DNA of 32,166 bases from Bacteroidales bacterium (lineage in GTDB: Bacteria > Bacteroidota > Bacteroidia > Bacteroidales > UBA932): positions 1-32,166 of the forward strand of contig JAFUUB010000059.1 of assembly GCA_017483985.1 (NCBI GenBank). Reading direction: 5' to 3'. Both the position numbers and the translations under genes were made by a program. The notes beneath the pieces were generated by a model. The model had not been told where the DNA came from, did not search any database, and saw only the letters and a list, made by a program, of their open reading frames with translations. Of the stretch, positions 1 through 7,102 are shown in pieces (the first letter of the stretch is position 1; every line of letters starts with the position of its first letter).

Positions 1-88
1 CAGCAGCATTCCCTTTCTCGACCTTCTGGGCTGCAGCTCCTGCGATCGGAAGATCCAGCCCGCGTCTGAGTTTGATGTTGTTTGACAT
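1..88 (-). CDS. nqrA: Na+-translocating NADH:quinone reductase subunit A, N-terminal fragment
   Basis: The reverse strand from base 88 reads an ATG followed by 28 further codons that run off the window edge. The peptide begins MSNNIKLRRGLDLPIAGAAA, which matches the conserved start of NqrA (MS-x-x-IK-x-(R/K)-(K/R)GLD-(I/L)). NqrA is the cytoplasmic, quinone-site-associated subunit of the six-subunit Na+-pumping NADH dehydrogenase, the usual respiratory entry complex in Bacteroidales; in most genomes nqrA leads the nqrA-F operon, which would lie to the left of this window. Only 29 residues are visible, so the call depends on this start motif. It diverges from the helicase gene. No clear TAnnTTTG box was found upstream on this strand. 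Confidence 0.72.
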   Translation of the reverse strand, partial: MSNNIKLRRGLDLPIAGAAAQKVEKGNAA

Positions 89-124
89 TATGAGTGAGTT
101 TGTTATAAAAAATCGCTGTCGGGC

Positions 125-144
125 TGAAAGAATATTTTCTTTCA
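125..144. repeat. 8-bp inverted repeat in the nqrA/helicase divergent region
   Basis: TGAAAGAA (125-132) and TTCTTTCA (137-144) form a perfect inverted repeat with a 4-base spacer, inside the roughly 160-base region between two divergent genes. It could be an operator or a weak hairpin. It lies about 37 bases upstream of the nqrA ATG and upstream of a possible TAATTTCG -7 box (173-180) for the helicase. An AT-rich 8-mer palindrome can arise by chance. Confidence 0.35.
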
Positions 145-247
145 ATCCGCCGCGAATTTACTCATTTTTTCTTAATTTCGCGCCGGTTCTGCGGACAATC
201 GCACCATATATTTTAAGACAGGATTGAAATTGGAGAATACCGGTAAC

Positions 248-2689
248 ATGGAAGAGATTGGAATGGATATCCTCAAGGGATTGGACAGCCGGCAGAGGGA
301 GGCTGTGTGTTGTACGGACGGGCCGGTATTGATCGTCGCCGGTGCCGGTTCCGGGAAGACCCGGGTACTGACCAGCCGCATCGCCTACATCCTGGCGCGG
401 GGCGGGGAACCGGACCGGATCCTGGCGCTGACCTTTACCAAGAAGGCGGCCACGGAGATGAAGGAACGCATCGCCGCCATGGTGGGGGAGCGGAAGGCCC
501 GTCGCCTGTACATGGGTACCTTCCATTCCGTTTTCGTCCGTTTCCTGCGGGAATATGCCGACCGGCTCGGCTATCCCGCCTCCTTCACGATCTACGATAC
601 GACCGACCAGACCAGCGCCGTCAAGCGCTGCATCAAGGAACTGAACCTGGACGACAAGGTCTACAAGCCCAAGGATGTCCTGGCCCGGATCTCCATGGCG
701 AAGAACAACCTGGTCACCCCGCAGGCCTATGCCGCCAACACGCAGGCGAAGATCAACGACTCCCATGCCAAGAAACCGGAGATCTGGCGGATCTACGCGG
801 TCTACCAGCAGCTGCTGAAAGCCTCCGGCGTGATGGATTTCGATGACATCCTGCTCAACATGAACATCCTGCTGAAGGACTGTCCGGATGCGCTCGCTTC
901 GATCGCCGGCCGTTTCGACTACATCCTGGTCGACGAGTACCAGGATACGAACTTTGCCCAGTACCTGATCCTCAAGAAGCTGGCGGCCGTCCACCGCAAC
1001 CTCTGCGTCGTCGGCGACGACAGCCAGTCCATCTATGCGTTCCGCGGTGCCAAGATCGAGAACATCCTGAATTTCCGGAAGGATTATCCGGAGATGCACA
1101 TCTTCCGGCTGGAGCAGAATTACCGCTCCACACAGACCATTGTGGATGCGGCCAACTCATTGATAGCCAAAAATGAAGGACGGATTCCGAAAAACTGTTT
1201 CTCGAAAGGGGAGCAGGGGGACCTGATCCGGTTGATCCAGGCCTATACCGAACAGGAAGAAGCCCTGCTGATCGTTTCCTCGATCATCTCGAAAATGCAG
1301 CAGCGCGGTGCGCAATATGCCGATTTCGCCATCCTCTACCGGACCAATTCACAGTCCCGCGCCCTGGAGGAAGCGCTCCGGAAGCGAAACCTGCCCTACA
1401 TGATCTATTCCGGCCACTCCTTCTTCGAGCGGGCGGAGGTCAAGGACATGATGGCCTATTTCAAACTGGCGGTGAATCCGGCTGATGACGAGTCGTTCCG
1501 CCGGGCCGTGGGCAAGCCGGCCCGCGGGATCGGCGATACCTCCCTGCAGGCGCTGGATGCCGCGGCCAAGGCGGCGGGCGTCCCCCTGCTGGCGGCGATC
1601 TCCCTGGAAGGTCTGGACCGGTTCGGCCTGAAGGCGGCCGCCGTGACCCGGCTGAAGGCCTTCTCCGACATGATCCTGAAATTCAACGCCCAGCTGGCGT
1701 CTACGGACGCCTATGCCGTCGCCGCAGGCCTGTCGGATGCCAGCGGACTGTACCGATCCTACAAGGAAGATACCTCCATCGAGAGCCAGTCCCGGGCCGG
1801 GAATATCGAGGAACTGGTCAACAGCGTCAAGGCTTTCGTGGAGGACCGCCACAATGCGGCCATCGAGGAAATGATGGCCGAAGGCAGCTTGTCGGACGGC
1901 TCCGAAATCGCTGAGACGGACCTTCCCGTGGTGACGCTCGGCGAGTATCTCGAGGACATCTCGCTGCTCAGCGCCGTCGACGTCGATGACGACGAGACCA
2001 ACAACAAGATCGCGCTGATGACGGTCCACTCGGCCAAAGGCCTTGAGTTCCCGTACGTCTATGTGGCCGGCATGGAGGAGAACCTCTTCCCCTCGGGCGG
2101 CCTGCTGGCCTCGCCGACCGATATCGAGGAAGAGCGGAGGCTGTTCTATGTCGCGCTGACCCGGGCCAAGGTGGCCGTGGAACTGAGTTTCGCCCAGACC
2201 CGCATGCGCAATGGCAAGCATGAGTCCAATGCGCCCAGCCGGTTCATCCGTGAGATAGACCGGAAATACCTGCAGAACCCGCTTTCGAGCGAGGATTTCC
2301 GGGCCCGCAGTACCGAGGACCGGGAGGATTCTTCCCGTTTCGGCGGTTTCGGCTCACGCTTCAATCCGCGCGGCGGTTCGCCCGGATATGCATATGGCTC
2401 TTCCGGCAAGGTTTCCTATACCCCGAAATCCACCGCTCCGAAGGTCTCCGCCCCCAAACCGGTCCCGGCCCGTCCCGCTCCGGTATCGCAGCGGGCGGAG
2501 GACCCCGGGTTCATCCCGATGTCGGTCCTGGAAATGACCCCCGGATTACGGATTGAGCACAACCGTTTCGGCCTGGGGACCATTTTGGAAATCACCGGCG
2601 ATCCGGACAAGCGGATGGCGGTCATCCGCTTCGACAAGTACGGGGAGAAAAAGCTCCTGCTGCAGTGGGCCAAGATCCGCAAGGCGTAA
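248..2689 (+). CDS. uvrD: UvrD/PcrA-type superfamily 1A DNA helicase
   Basis: This is an ATP-dependent 3'-5' DNA helicase acting in repair and in removing proteins or stalled polymerase from DNA. All SF1A motifs are visible in order: Walker A AGAGSGKT near the N-terminus, Walker B VDEYQDTN, GDDSQSIYAFRGA (motif III), LEQNYRS (IV), TVHSAKGLEFPYVYVAGMEE (V) and VALTRAK (VI). A low-complexity Pro/Ser/Gly linker follows motif VI. The last ~50 residues (PGLRIEHNRFGLGTIL to the end) match the small C-terminal domain of PcrA/UvrD that contacts RNA polymerase. The frame is open from a TTG at 224; I prefer ATG at 248 or, equally likely, ATG at 263, which gives the family-typical start MDILKGLDSRQREAV. 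The protein is about 810 residues, a normal length. Its promoter may be TAATTTCG at 173-180. The next element is a separate small transcription unit. Confidence 0.93.
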   Translation: MEEIGMDILKGLDSRQREAVCCTDGPVLIVAGAGSGKTRVLTSRIAYILARGGEPDRILALTFTKKAATEMKERIAAMVGERKARRLYMGTFHSVFVRFLREYADRLGYPASFTIYDTTDQTSAVKRCIKELNLDDKVYKPKDVLARISMAKNNLVTPQAYAANTQAKINDSHAKKPEIWRIYAVYQQLLKASGVMDFDDILLNMNILLKDCPDALASIAGRFDYILVDEYQDTNFAQYLILKKLAAVHRNLCVVGDDSQSIYAFRGAKIENILNFRKDYPEMHIFRLEQNYRSTQTIVDAANSLIAKNEGRIPKNCFSKGEQGDLIRLIQAYTEQEEALLIVSSIISKMQQRGAQYADFAILYRTNSQSRALEEALRKRNLPYMIYSGHSFFERAEVKDMMAYFKLAVNPADDESFRRAVGKPARGIGDTSLQALDAAAKAAGVPLLAAISLEGLDRFGLKAAAVTRLKAFSDMILKFNAQLASTDAYAVAAGLSDASGLYRSYKEDTSIESQSRAGNIEELVNSVKAFVEDRHNAAIEEMMAEGSLSDGSEIAETDLPVVTLGEYLEDISLLSAVDVDDDETNNKIALMTVHSAKGLEFPYVYVAGMEENLFPSGGLLASPTDIEEERRLFYVALTRAKVAVELSFAQTRMRNGKHESNAPSRFIREIDRKYLQNPLSSEDFRARSTEDREDSSRFGGFGSRFNPRGGSPGYAYGSSGKVSYTPKSTAPKVSAPKPVPARPAPVSQRAEDPGFIPMSVLEMTPGLRIEHNRFGLGTILEITGDPDKRMAVIRFDKYGEKKLLLQWAKIRKA

Positions 2690-2706
2690 ATTTTTTTCTA
2701 AAATAC

Positions 2707-2736
2707 TTTGATTTGCAAGAGTTTTGATTATATTTG
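2707..2736 (+). promoter_or_regulatory. Bacteroidota-type promoter for a small transcript
   Basis: TTTG at 2707-2710, an 18-base spacer and a perfect TAnnTTTG (TATATTTG, 2729-2736) give a good sigma-ABfr promoter. No gene starts nearby except a six-codon frame, and a strong terminator ends 75 bases downstream, so this promoter appears to drive a small RNA. Confidence 0.65.
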
Positions 2737-2740
2737 CAAT

Positions 2741-2811
2741 GAAGTTTTTCATAGTTTAAGTTTAGGTTAAGTAGCGGGGCGGACGCAGGGATGCGTTCGT
2801 CTCGTTTTTTT
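2741..2811 (+). ncRNA. Candidate ~70-nt small RNA or leader-peptide transcript
   Basis: The 5' end is inferred from the -7 box ending at 2736 and the 3' end from the terminator U-tract ending at 2811. The intervening RNA is AU-rich for about 35 nt and then becomes the terminator hairpin. A six-codon frame, MKFFIV then stop (2739-2759), begins at or just before the predicted transcription start, so it may not be translated. ATGAA and TTCAT (2739-2743, 2748-2752) could form a small 5' hairpin. I do not recognise a named family. A covariance-model search against Rfam Bacteroidales RNA families would decide whether it is known. Confidence 0.5.
2775..2811 (+). terminator. Strong intrinsic terminator of the small transcript
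   Basis: Bases 2775-2787 pair with 2792-2804 in an uninterrupted 13-bp stem (ten Watson-Crick pairs and three G-U), with a GGGA loop. Seven T residues (2805-2811) follow directly. This is a textbook Rho-independent terminator on the plus strand. Confidence 0.85.
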
Positions 2812-2892
2812 ATTCTTTTCAATCGGCCGGTTCGACCTATCGACTGAAAAATTAATCAAAAGGTCCTTTCATTTTCTTTTAGCCCTGTCCCG

Positions 2893-2959
2893 GAGCAACC
2901 GGAAAAGTTGCTCGGAAAATTAATTTCTGTTTCTTTGCCGCTTCTTGGGAGGGGCAAAG
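2893..2959 (+). repeat. Two small inverted repeats upstream of the lipoprotein gene
   Basis: GAGCAAC (2893-2899) pairs perfectly with GTTGCTC (2907-2913) across a 7-base spacer, and CTTTGCC (2933-2939) pairs with GGCAAAG (2953-2959) across 13 bases. A near-consensus -7 box, TATCTTGG, lies at 2960-2967. The second repeat therefore sits over the -33/-7 spacer, where an operator would act. No regulator is known. Confidence 0.4.
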
Positions 2960-2983
2960 TATCTTGGCACAAAAATGTGTGCC

Positions 2984-4033
2984 ATGAAAAAAATTGCTTT
3001 CCTGCCGGCGGCCCTGATCGCCGCCGCCCTGTTCTCTTCTTGTGAAGAGCTGTTCCCGTCCCGCGAGCCGGGAACCCTTTCCATCCACTTTGCCAACCGT
3101 CCGGTCACCAAGGCCGCGGACCTTCCTGATTCCAGCCGGTTCATCCTGCAGGTGACCGGCTCCGGAGGGAAGTCGGTCTACGAGGGAACCTTCGGCGACT
3201 GCCTGGACCCGCTGCCCGTCGATCCCGGCACCTATCATGTGTCGGTTCGTTCCCGGGATTTTACCGCACCCGCTTTCGACCAGCCGCTGTACGGAGACGT
3301 ACAGGAAGCCGTGGTCTCTTCCGGCTCGACCGTCGACGTGGCCCTGGTCTGTCATCAGCTGAATGCCGGGATCCGCCTGCGGATCGCTTCGGACTTCTTG
3401 GACAATTATCCGAAAGGCCTGTTTTTCGTCCGGTCGGATGACGGCCGCCTGCCCTATGCCTATCGGGAGCAGCGGATCGCCTATTTCAATCCGGGACCGG
3501 TCAGCGTGGTCCTGGATGATGACGGGGAACAGAGCGTCCTGTATACGAAGGACTTGGCGGAGAGGGAAATCCTGACCGTCGCGGTTTCTGCGCCCGGACC
3601 GGCCTCTTCTTCGTCCGGGAGGATCAGCGTCGCAGTCGATACGAGCCGGACCTGGACGGAGGACCAGTACATCATCGGCTCCGGCACGGTCACGGCCATG
3701 GACGGGCGCGACCGGGAGCATGCGATGGATGTGACGACCGCCCGGAGCAAGACCGGAGCCAAGGGCGTCTGGGTCTATGGCTATATCATCGGCAACGCGT
3801 CCCCGTTCCTGGGCCTGAGTTCGGAAACCAACCTGGCCATCGCCGGGAAGACTTCCGTCTCCTCAAAAGCGTCCTGCCTGTCTGTGGAATTGAAAAAAGG
3901 CAGTATCCGGGATGCACTCAACCTGGTTTCCCATCCCGGCAACCTGGGACGGAAAATCTTTGTGAAAGGGGATATTGCGACCTATTACGGAATCCCCGGG
4001 GTCAAGGAGATCTCCGAATGCCATCTTGAATAA
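2984..4033 (+). CDS. Lipoprotein with DUF4493-like and DUF6359-like domains
   Basis: A 349-residue secreted lipoprotein, starting at ATG 2984; the in-frame ATG at 2975 and TTG at 2945 would only lengthen the signal peptide. The signal peptide MKKIAFLPAALIAAALFSSC has a lipobox with Cys20, followed by two Glu residues, a form seen in lipoproteins exported to the Bacteroidetes cell surface. The N-terminal half (GTLSIHFANRPVTKA, then PLPVDPGTYHVSV) resembles DUF4493, a fimbrillin-like beta-sandwich. The C-terminal ~110 residues (GVWVYGYIIGN, TNLAIAGK, ALNLVSHPGNLGRKIFVKGD, YYGIPGVK) match the pattern of DUF6359, an OB-like domain common in Bacteroidetes lipoproteins. Its function is unknown; a cell-envelope adhesive or structural role is possible. 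It stands alone, with a terminator after it. The domain names are recalled and were not searched. Confidence 0.8.
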   Translation: MKKIAFLPAALIAAALFSSCEELFPSREPGTLSIHFANRPVTKAADLPDSSRFILQVTGSGGKSVYEGTFGDCLDPLPVDPGTYHVSVRSRDFTAPAFDQPLYGDVQEAVVSSGSTVDVALVCHQLNAGIRLRIASDFLDNYPKGLFFVRSDDGRLPYAYREQRIAYFNPGPVSVVLDDDGEQSVLYTKDLAEREILTVAVSAPGPASSSSGRISVAVDTSRTWTEDQYIIGSGTVTAMDGRDREHAMDVTTARSKTGAKGVWVYGYIIGNASPFLGLSSETNLAIAGKTSVSSKASCLSVELKKGSIRDALNLVSHPGNLGRKIFVKGDIATYYGIPGVKEISECHLE

Positions 4034-4038
4034 AAAAT

Positions 4039-4068
4039 AAGCCGCCCCCGGGGAACCGGGAGCGGCTT
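4039..4068 (-). terminator. Terminator between convergent genes, best oriented for the M16 gene
   Basis: AAGCCGC (4039-4045) pairs with GCGGCTT (4062-4068), and the stem continues inward as CCCGG/CCGGG after one C-A mismatch, with a GGAA loop. On the minus strand the stem is followed by TTATTTTTTATT, giving a U-tract. On the plus strand no T run follows, so termination of the upstream lipoprotein mRNA would be weaker. Confidence 0.75.
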
Positions 4069-4085
4069 GGGGATAAAGGCGTGGA

Positions 4086-6977
4086 TCAATAGCCGAAGAT
4101 TTCTTCCAGGCTGACGGTCTTGACGGGACCAAGGCTGCGGAGGAAGGCCATGTCCAGGTCGGCAGGGTCGCCGAGGATGCCGTAGACATAGGTCCGTCCG
4201 TCCACCCACTGGGCCTTGGTGGCCATGAGGTCGGCGAGGGTCATGCCCGGGACCTGCTCGAAAACGAGCCGGTCGTCCGGTTCGGCGATGCCCAGGTCCT
4301 CACAGGCGAGGTAGGCGTTCAGCACGCCGATGCCGGTGGTGCGTCCGGTACGGAGCCGGGACAGGATGGCGGTCTTGGCGATGTCGAAGGCCTTTTCGGA
4401 TTCCGGCATTTCGCTGATGATCTCGTCGAAAGCCGTGACGGCGGCCTTGAGCTTGTCGTTCTGGGAACCGATCGTGGCCGCGAAGGAATAGCTGTCACCG
4501 GCGAAGGCGGGGGCGGAGAGGGAACCGCCGGCGCTGTAAGCCAGGGCCCGGGACTCACGCATTTCCTGGAAGACGATTCCGTTCATGCCGCCGCCGAAAT
4601 ACTCGTTGAAGAGGGTGATGGCCGGCTGGGCTTTCCCGTCGTAGGCTTCGCCCCGGTTGGAGTACTGGATGTAGTTGAACTGGCGGGCGCTGTACGGCGC
4701 GATCACCACGGCGGCCTGCGGCGTCTGCAGGCGGGGCTGGCGCGTCTTGGTGACCGGCTCGAGGGCCTCAGGGACCGGATGGACGGCCGCGAGGGTCTGG
4801 CAAAGGGCGTCCGCCTCCTGCGGTCCATAGTAGAGGATCCGGTGCTGCTTGCCCACCAGGCCGCGGACCTTGGCGAGCAATTCCTCGGAGGTCAGCGCCT
4901 TGAGCTGGTCGTTGGTCAGGGTCGTCTTGCGGATGTACTCGGGCCCATAGGTGATATAGCGGCGCAGGGCTGCGTTGCAGGCGCGCTGGTTGAGCTTGGC
5001 ATCCGAGCGGTTCTTGAGCGCATCGGCTTTCAGGCTTTCCAGGATCGCATCGTCGCCGACGGCGTTTGCCAGGAGGTCCTCGACGAGGGCGATGGCCTTG
5101 TCCAGGTTCTCCCCGAGGCCGTTGAAGGAGATGACGGTCCCGTCGCCGCCCGCACTGGCGCCATACGAGCAGGCCAGGCGGTAGAGTTCGGATGCGATGT
5201 CGGCCGCACTGCGCTCCGGCGTGCCGAGGTAGGAGAGGTAATCGAGGGCGAATCCGAGGGCCGGATCGGCGGCGGTGCCCAGGTCAAACCGGTACTGGAG
5301 GGTGGCGATGCCGTTCAGGTCGTTCTTCTTGTAGAGGATTTCCAGACCGCGGTCCTGGCGTTTCTCCATGTCGGTGCCGAAATTCACGAAGACCGGCTCG
5401 ATGGGCTTGGGAACGCTGTTCTGGATATCCTGGAGGAAGGCGCTCTGGAGGTCGCGGTTGGTGACGATCGGCGTGATCTTGGGGGCTTCGATCTTCTGGA
5501 TGTTCGGATCCTGTCCCAGGTGCTTGTAGGCGATGACATAGCTTTCTGCGCCCAGGTATTTCTGCGCCCAGGCCACGATGTCCTCCTTGGTGATGGCTTC
5601 GATCCGCTCCTGCAGGCGGGTATCGTGGGCCCAGTCGTTGCCGCCGATGAAGGAATCGACGAAGAGCATGGCCCGGCTGCGGTTGTTCTGCAGGCTGCGC
5701 ATCCGGCTCAGTTTCCAGTTGTTGATGGCGGCCTCGACAAGCTTGCCGTCGAAGTCTCCTTCCCGCAGGCGGGCCACTTCGCCCAGCAGCAGGTCACGGA
5801 CCTCCTTCAGGTCCTGTCCTTCTTTCGGCACTCCGATCAGGAGCATCTCGCCGTAGTCGGTACGGCCATAGGGGAAGGCCTGGACCTCAGCGAGTTTCTG
5901 GGCCTGTGCAAGGTCCAGGTCCATCAGGCCTGCCTGGCCGTTATAGAGGATGGCTCCGGCAATCTCCGCGATTTCGCTGTCGGTGTCGGTGGTACCGGGA
6001 TAGCGCCAGCCGATCATGGCGAATTCGGCGTCGTAACCCAGGACGTGCTTCTCCACGGGAGCCGTGATCGGCTGCTCCGCCTCGTATTGCAGGGCCGGGA
6101 CGCTGGCCGTGGCCTTCCAGTCGCCGAAGTATTTCTCGATGACCTTGATCATCTCGTCCGGATTGAAATCGCCGGACAGGCAGATCGCGCAGTTGTTCGG
6201 GACGTACATGAGCGCTTTCTGGCGCTTGATGGCGGTGATATCCGGATTCTTCAGGTGCTCCTGCGTGCCGATGACGGTCTGGGTGCCGTACGGATGGTGG
6301 GGGAAGAGGACGGAGTCGATGGCGACCATCGCTTTCTCCGTGTCGTCGGTCAGCCCCTGGTTGTATTCTTCGTAAACGGCTTCCAGTTCGGTGTGGAAAC
6401 CACGGACGACCATGTTCTTGAACCGGTCGGACTGGACCTTGGCCCAGTTCTCGACCTGGTTGGCCGGGATGTCTTCCTGATAGCAGGTCACATCGCTGGA
6501 GGTGAATGCGTTGGATCCTTCGGAGCCGATCAGGGCCATCATCTTGTCGTATTCATTCGGGATGGCCAGTTTCGAGGCTTCGTAGCTGACCGAGTCGATC
6601 TGGTGGTAGATAGCGGCACGTTCGGCCGGATCCGTCTTGGTGCGGTAAACGTCATAAAGGGCCTGGATCTGGTCGAGCATCGGCTTCTCGGCTTCGAAGT
6701 CGGTGGTGCCGACGAGCTGGGTGCCCTTGAACATGATGTGCTCGAGGTAGTGGGCGAGACCGGTATTGTCGGCCGGGTCGTTCTTGCCGCCGGAACGGAC
6801 AGCGATGTAGGTCTGGATGCGCGGGGTCTCCTTGTTGACGGTCATGTAGACTTTCAGGCCGTTGTCCAAGGTGTAGATCTTGGCGTCAAGCGGATCGCCG
6901 GCAACGGTCTGGTACCGGTTGCAGGCGGTGGCGAGCAGGGCGGTGGCCACTGCGGCGAAAAGAAGGATTCTCTTCAT
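4086..6977 (-). CDS. M16 family zinc metallopeptidase, two tandem M16 units, lipoprotein
   Basis: A 963-residue pitrilysin-family peptidase with an N-terminal signal (MKRILLFAAVATALLATACN). Cys19 is a probable lipidation site, although -3 is Ala rather than Leu. The inverted zinc motif HxxEH is intact as H76-Y-L-E79-H80, and the downstream acidic helix ELEAVYEEYNQG supplies the third zinc ligand. The second half (from about residue 540) is the catalytically inactive M16C partner, with the usual SREALAYS-like segment written here as SRALAYS. M16 enzymes of this size form a clamshell that degrades peptides; this one is probably periplasmic or surface-bound and feeds amino-acid fermentation. It diverges from the tricorn-like protease, so the two peptidases share an intergenic control region. 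A weaker TATCTTTA box lies at 7005-6998 for this strand. Confidence 0.93.
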   Translation of the reverse strand: MKRILLFAAVATALLATACNRYQTVAGDPLDAKIYTLDNGLKVYMTVNKETPRIQTYIAVRSGGKNDPADNTGLAHYLEHIMFKGTQLVGTTDFEAEKPMLDQIQALYDVYRTKTDPAERAAIYHQIDSVSYEASKLAIPNEYDKMMALIGSEGSNAFTSSDVTCYQEDIPANQVENWAKVQSDRFKNMVVRGFHTELEAVYEEYNQGLTDDTEKAMVAIDSVLFPHHPYGTQTVIGTQEHLKNPDITAIKRQKALMYVPNNCAICLSGDFNPDEMIKVIEKYFGDWKATASVPALQYEAEQPITAPVEKHVLGYDAEFAMIGWRYPGTTDTDSEIAEIAGAILYNGQAGLMDLDLAQAQKLAEVQAFPYGRTDYGEMLLIGVPKEGQDLKEVRDLLLGEVARLREGDFDGKLVEAAINNWKLSRMRSLQNNRSRAMLFVDSFIGGNDWAHDTRLQERIEAITKEDIVAWAQKYLGAESYVIAYKHLGQDPNIQKIEAPKITPIVTNRDLQSAFLQDIQNSVPKPIEPVFVNFGTDMEKRQDRGLEILYKKNDLNGIATLQYRFDLGTAADPALGFALDYLSYLGTPERSAADIASELYRLACSYGASAGGDGTVISFNGLGENLDKAIALVEDLLANAVGDDAILESLKADALKNRSDAKLNQRACNAALRRYITYGPEYIRKTTLTNDQLKALTSEELLAKVRGLVGKQHRILYYGPQEADALCQTLAAVHPVPEALEPVTKTRQPRLQTPQAAVVIAPYSARQFNYIQYSNRGEAYDGKAQPAITLFNEYFGGGMNGIVFQEMRESRALAYSAGGSLSAPAFAGDSYSFAATIGSQNDKLKAAVTAFDEIISEMPESEKAFDIAKTAILSRLRTGRTTGIGVLNAYLACEDLGIAEPDDRLVFEQVPGMTLADLMATKAQWVDGRTYVYGILGDPADLDMAFLRSLGPVKTVSLEEIFGY

Positions 6978-7037
6978 GTTTCAGGAAAATTTGACGGTAA
7001 AGATAGAAAAGAATCTTTACAATCTGAAAAAACCGTA

Positions 7038-7068
7038 TTGGTAATGCCGGGAATTAACCTTACCTTTG
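7038..7068 (+). promoter_or_regulatory. Promoter of the tricorn-like protease
   Basis: TTG (7038-7040), a 20-base spacer and TACCTTTG (7061-7068) match the Bacteroidota consensus. Transcription would start near 7073-7076, leaving a leader of roughly 30 bases to the ATG at 7103. An in-frame TTG at 7070 lies inside or beside the promoter and is not a credible start. Confidence 0.7.
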
Positions 7069-7102
7069 GTTGAGGCATGATTATGAAGCCTTTGACAACA
7101 GT

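Noticed and set aside
4779..7073. Long open frame of over 700 codons on the plus strand opposite the M16 gene
   Set aside because: It is antisense to a complete peptidase with all motifs, has shadow composition rich in Gly, Val, Asp and Leu, and matches no recognisable family. High GC content keeps antisense frames open.
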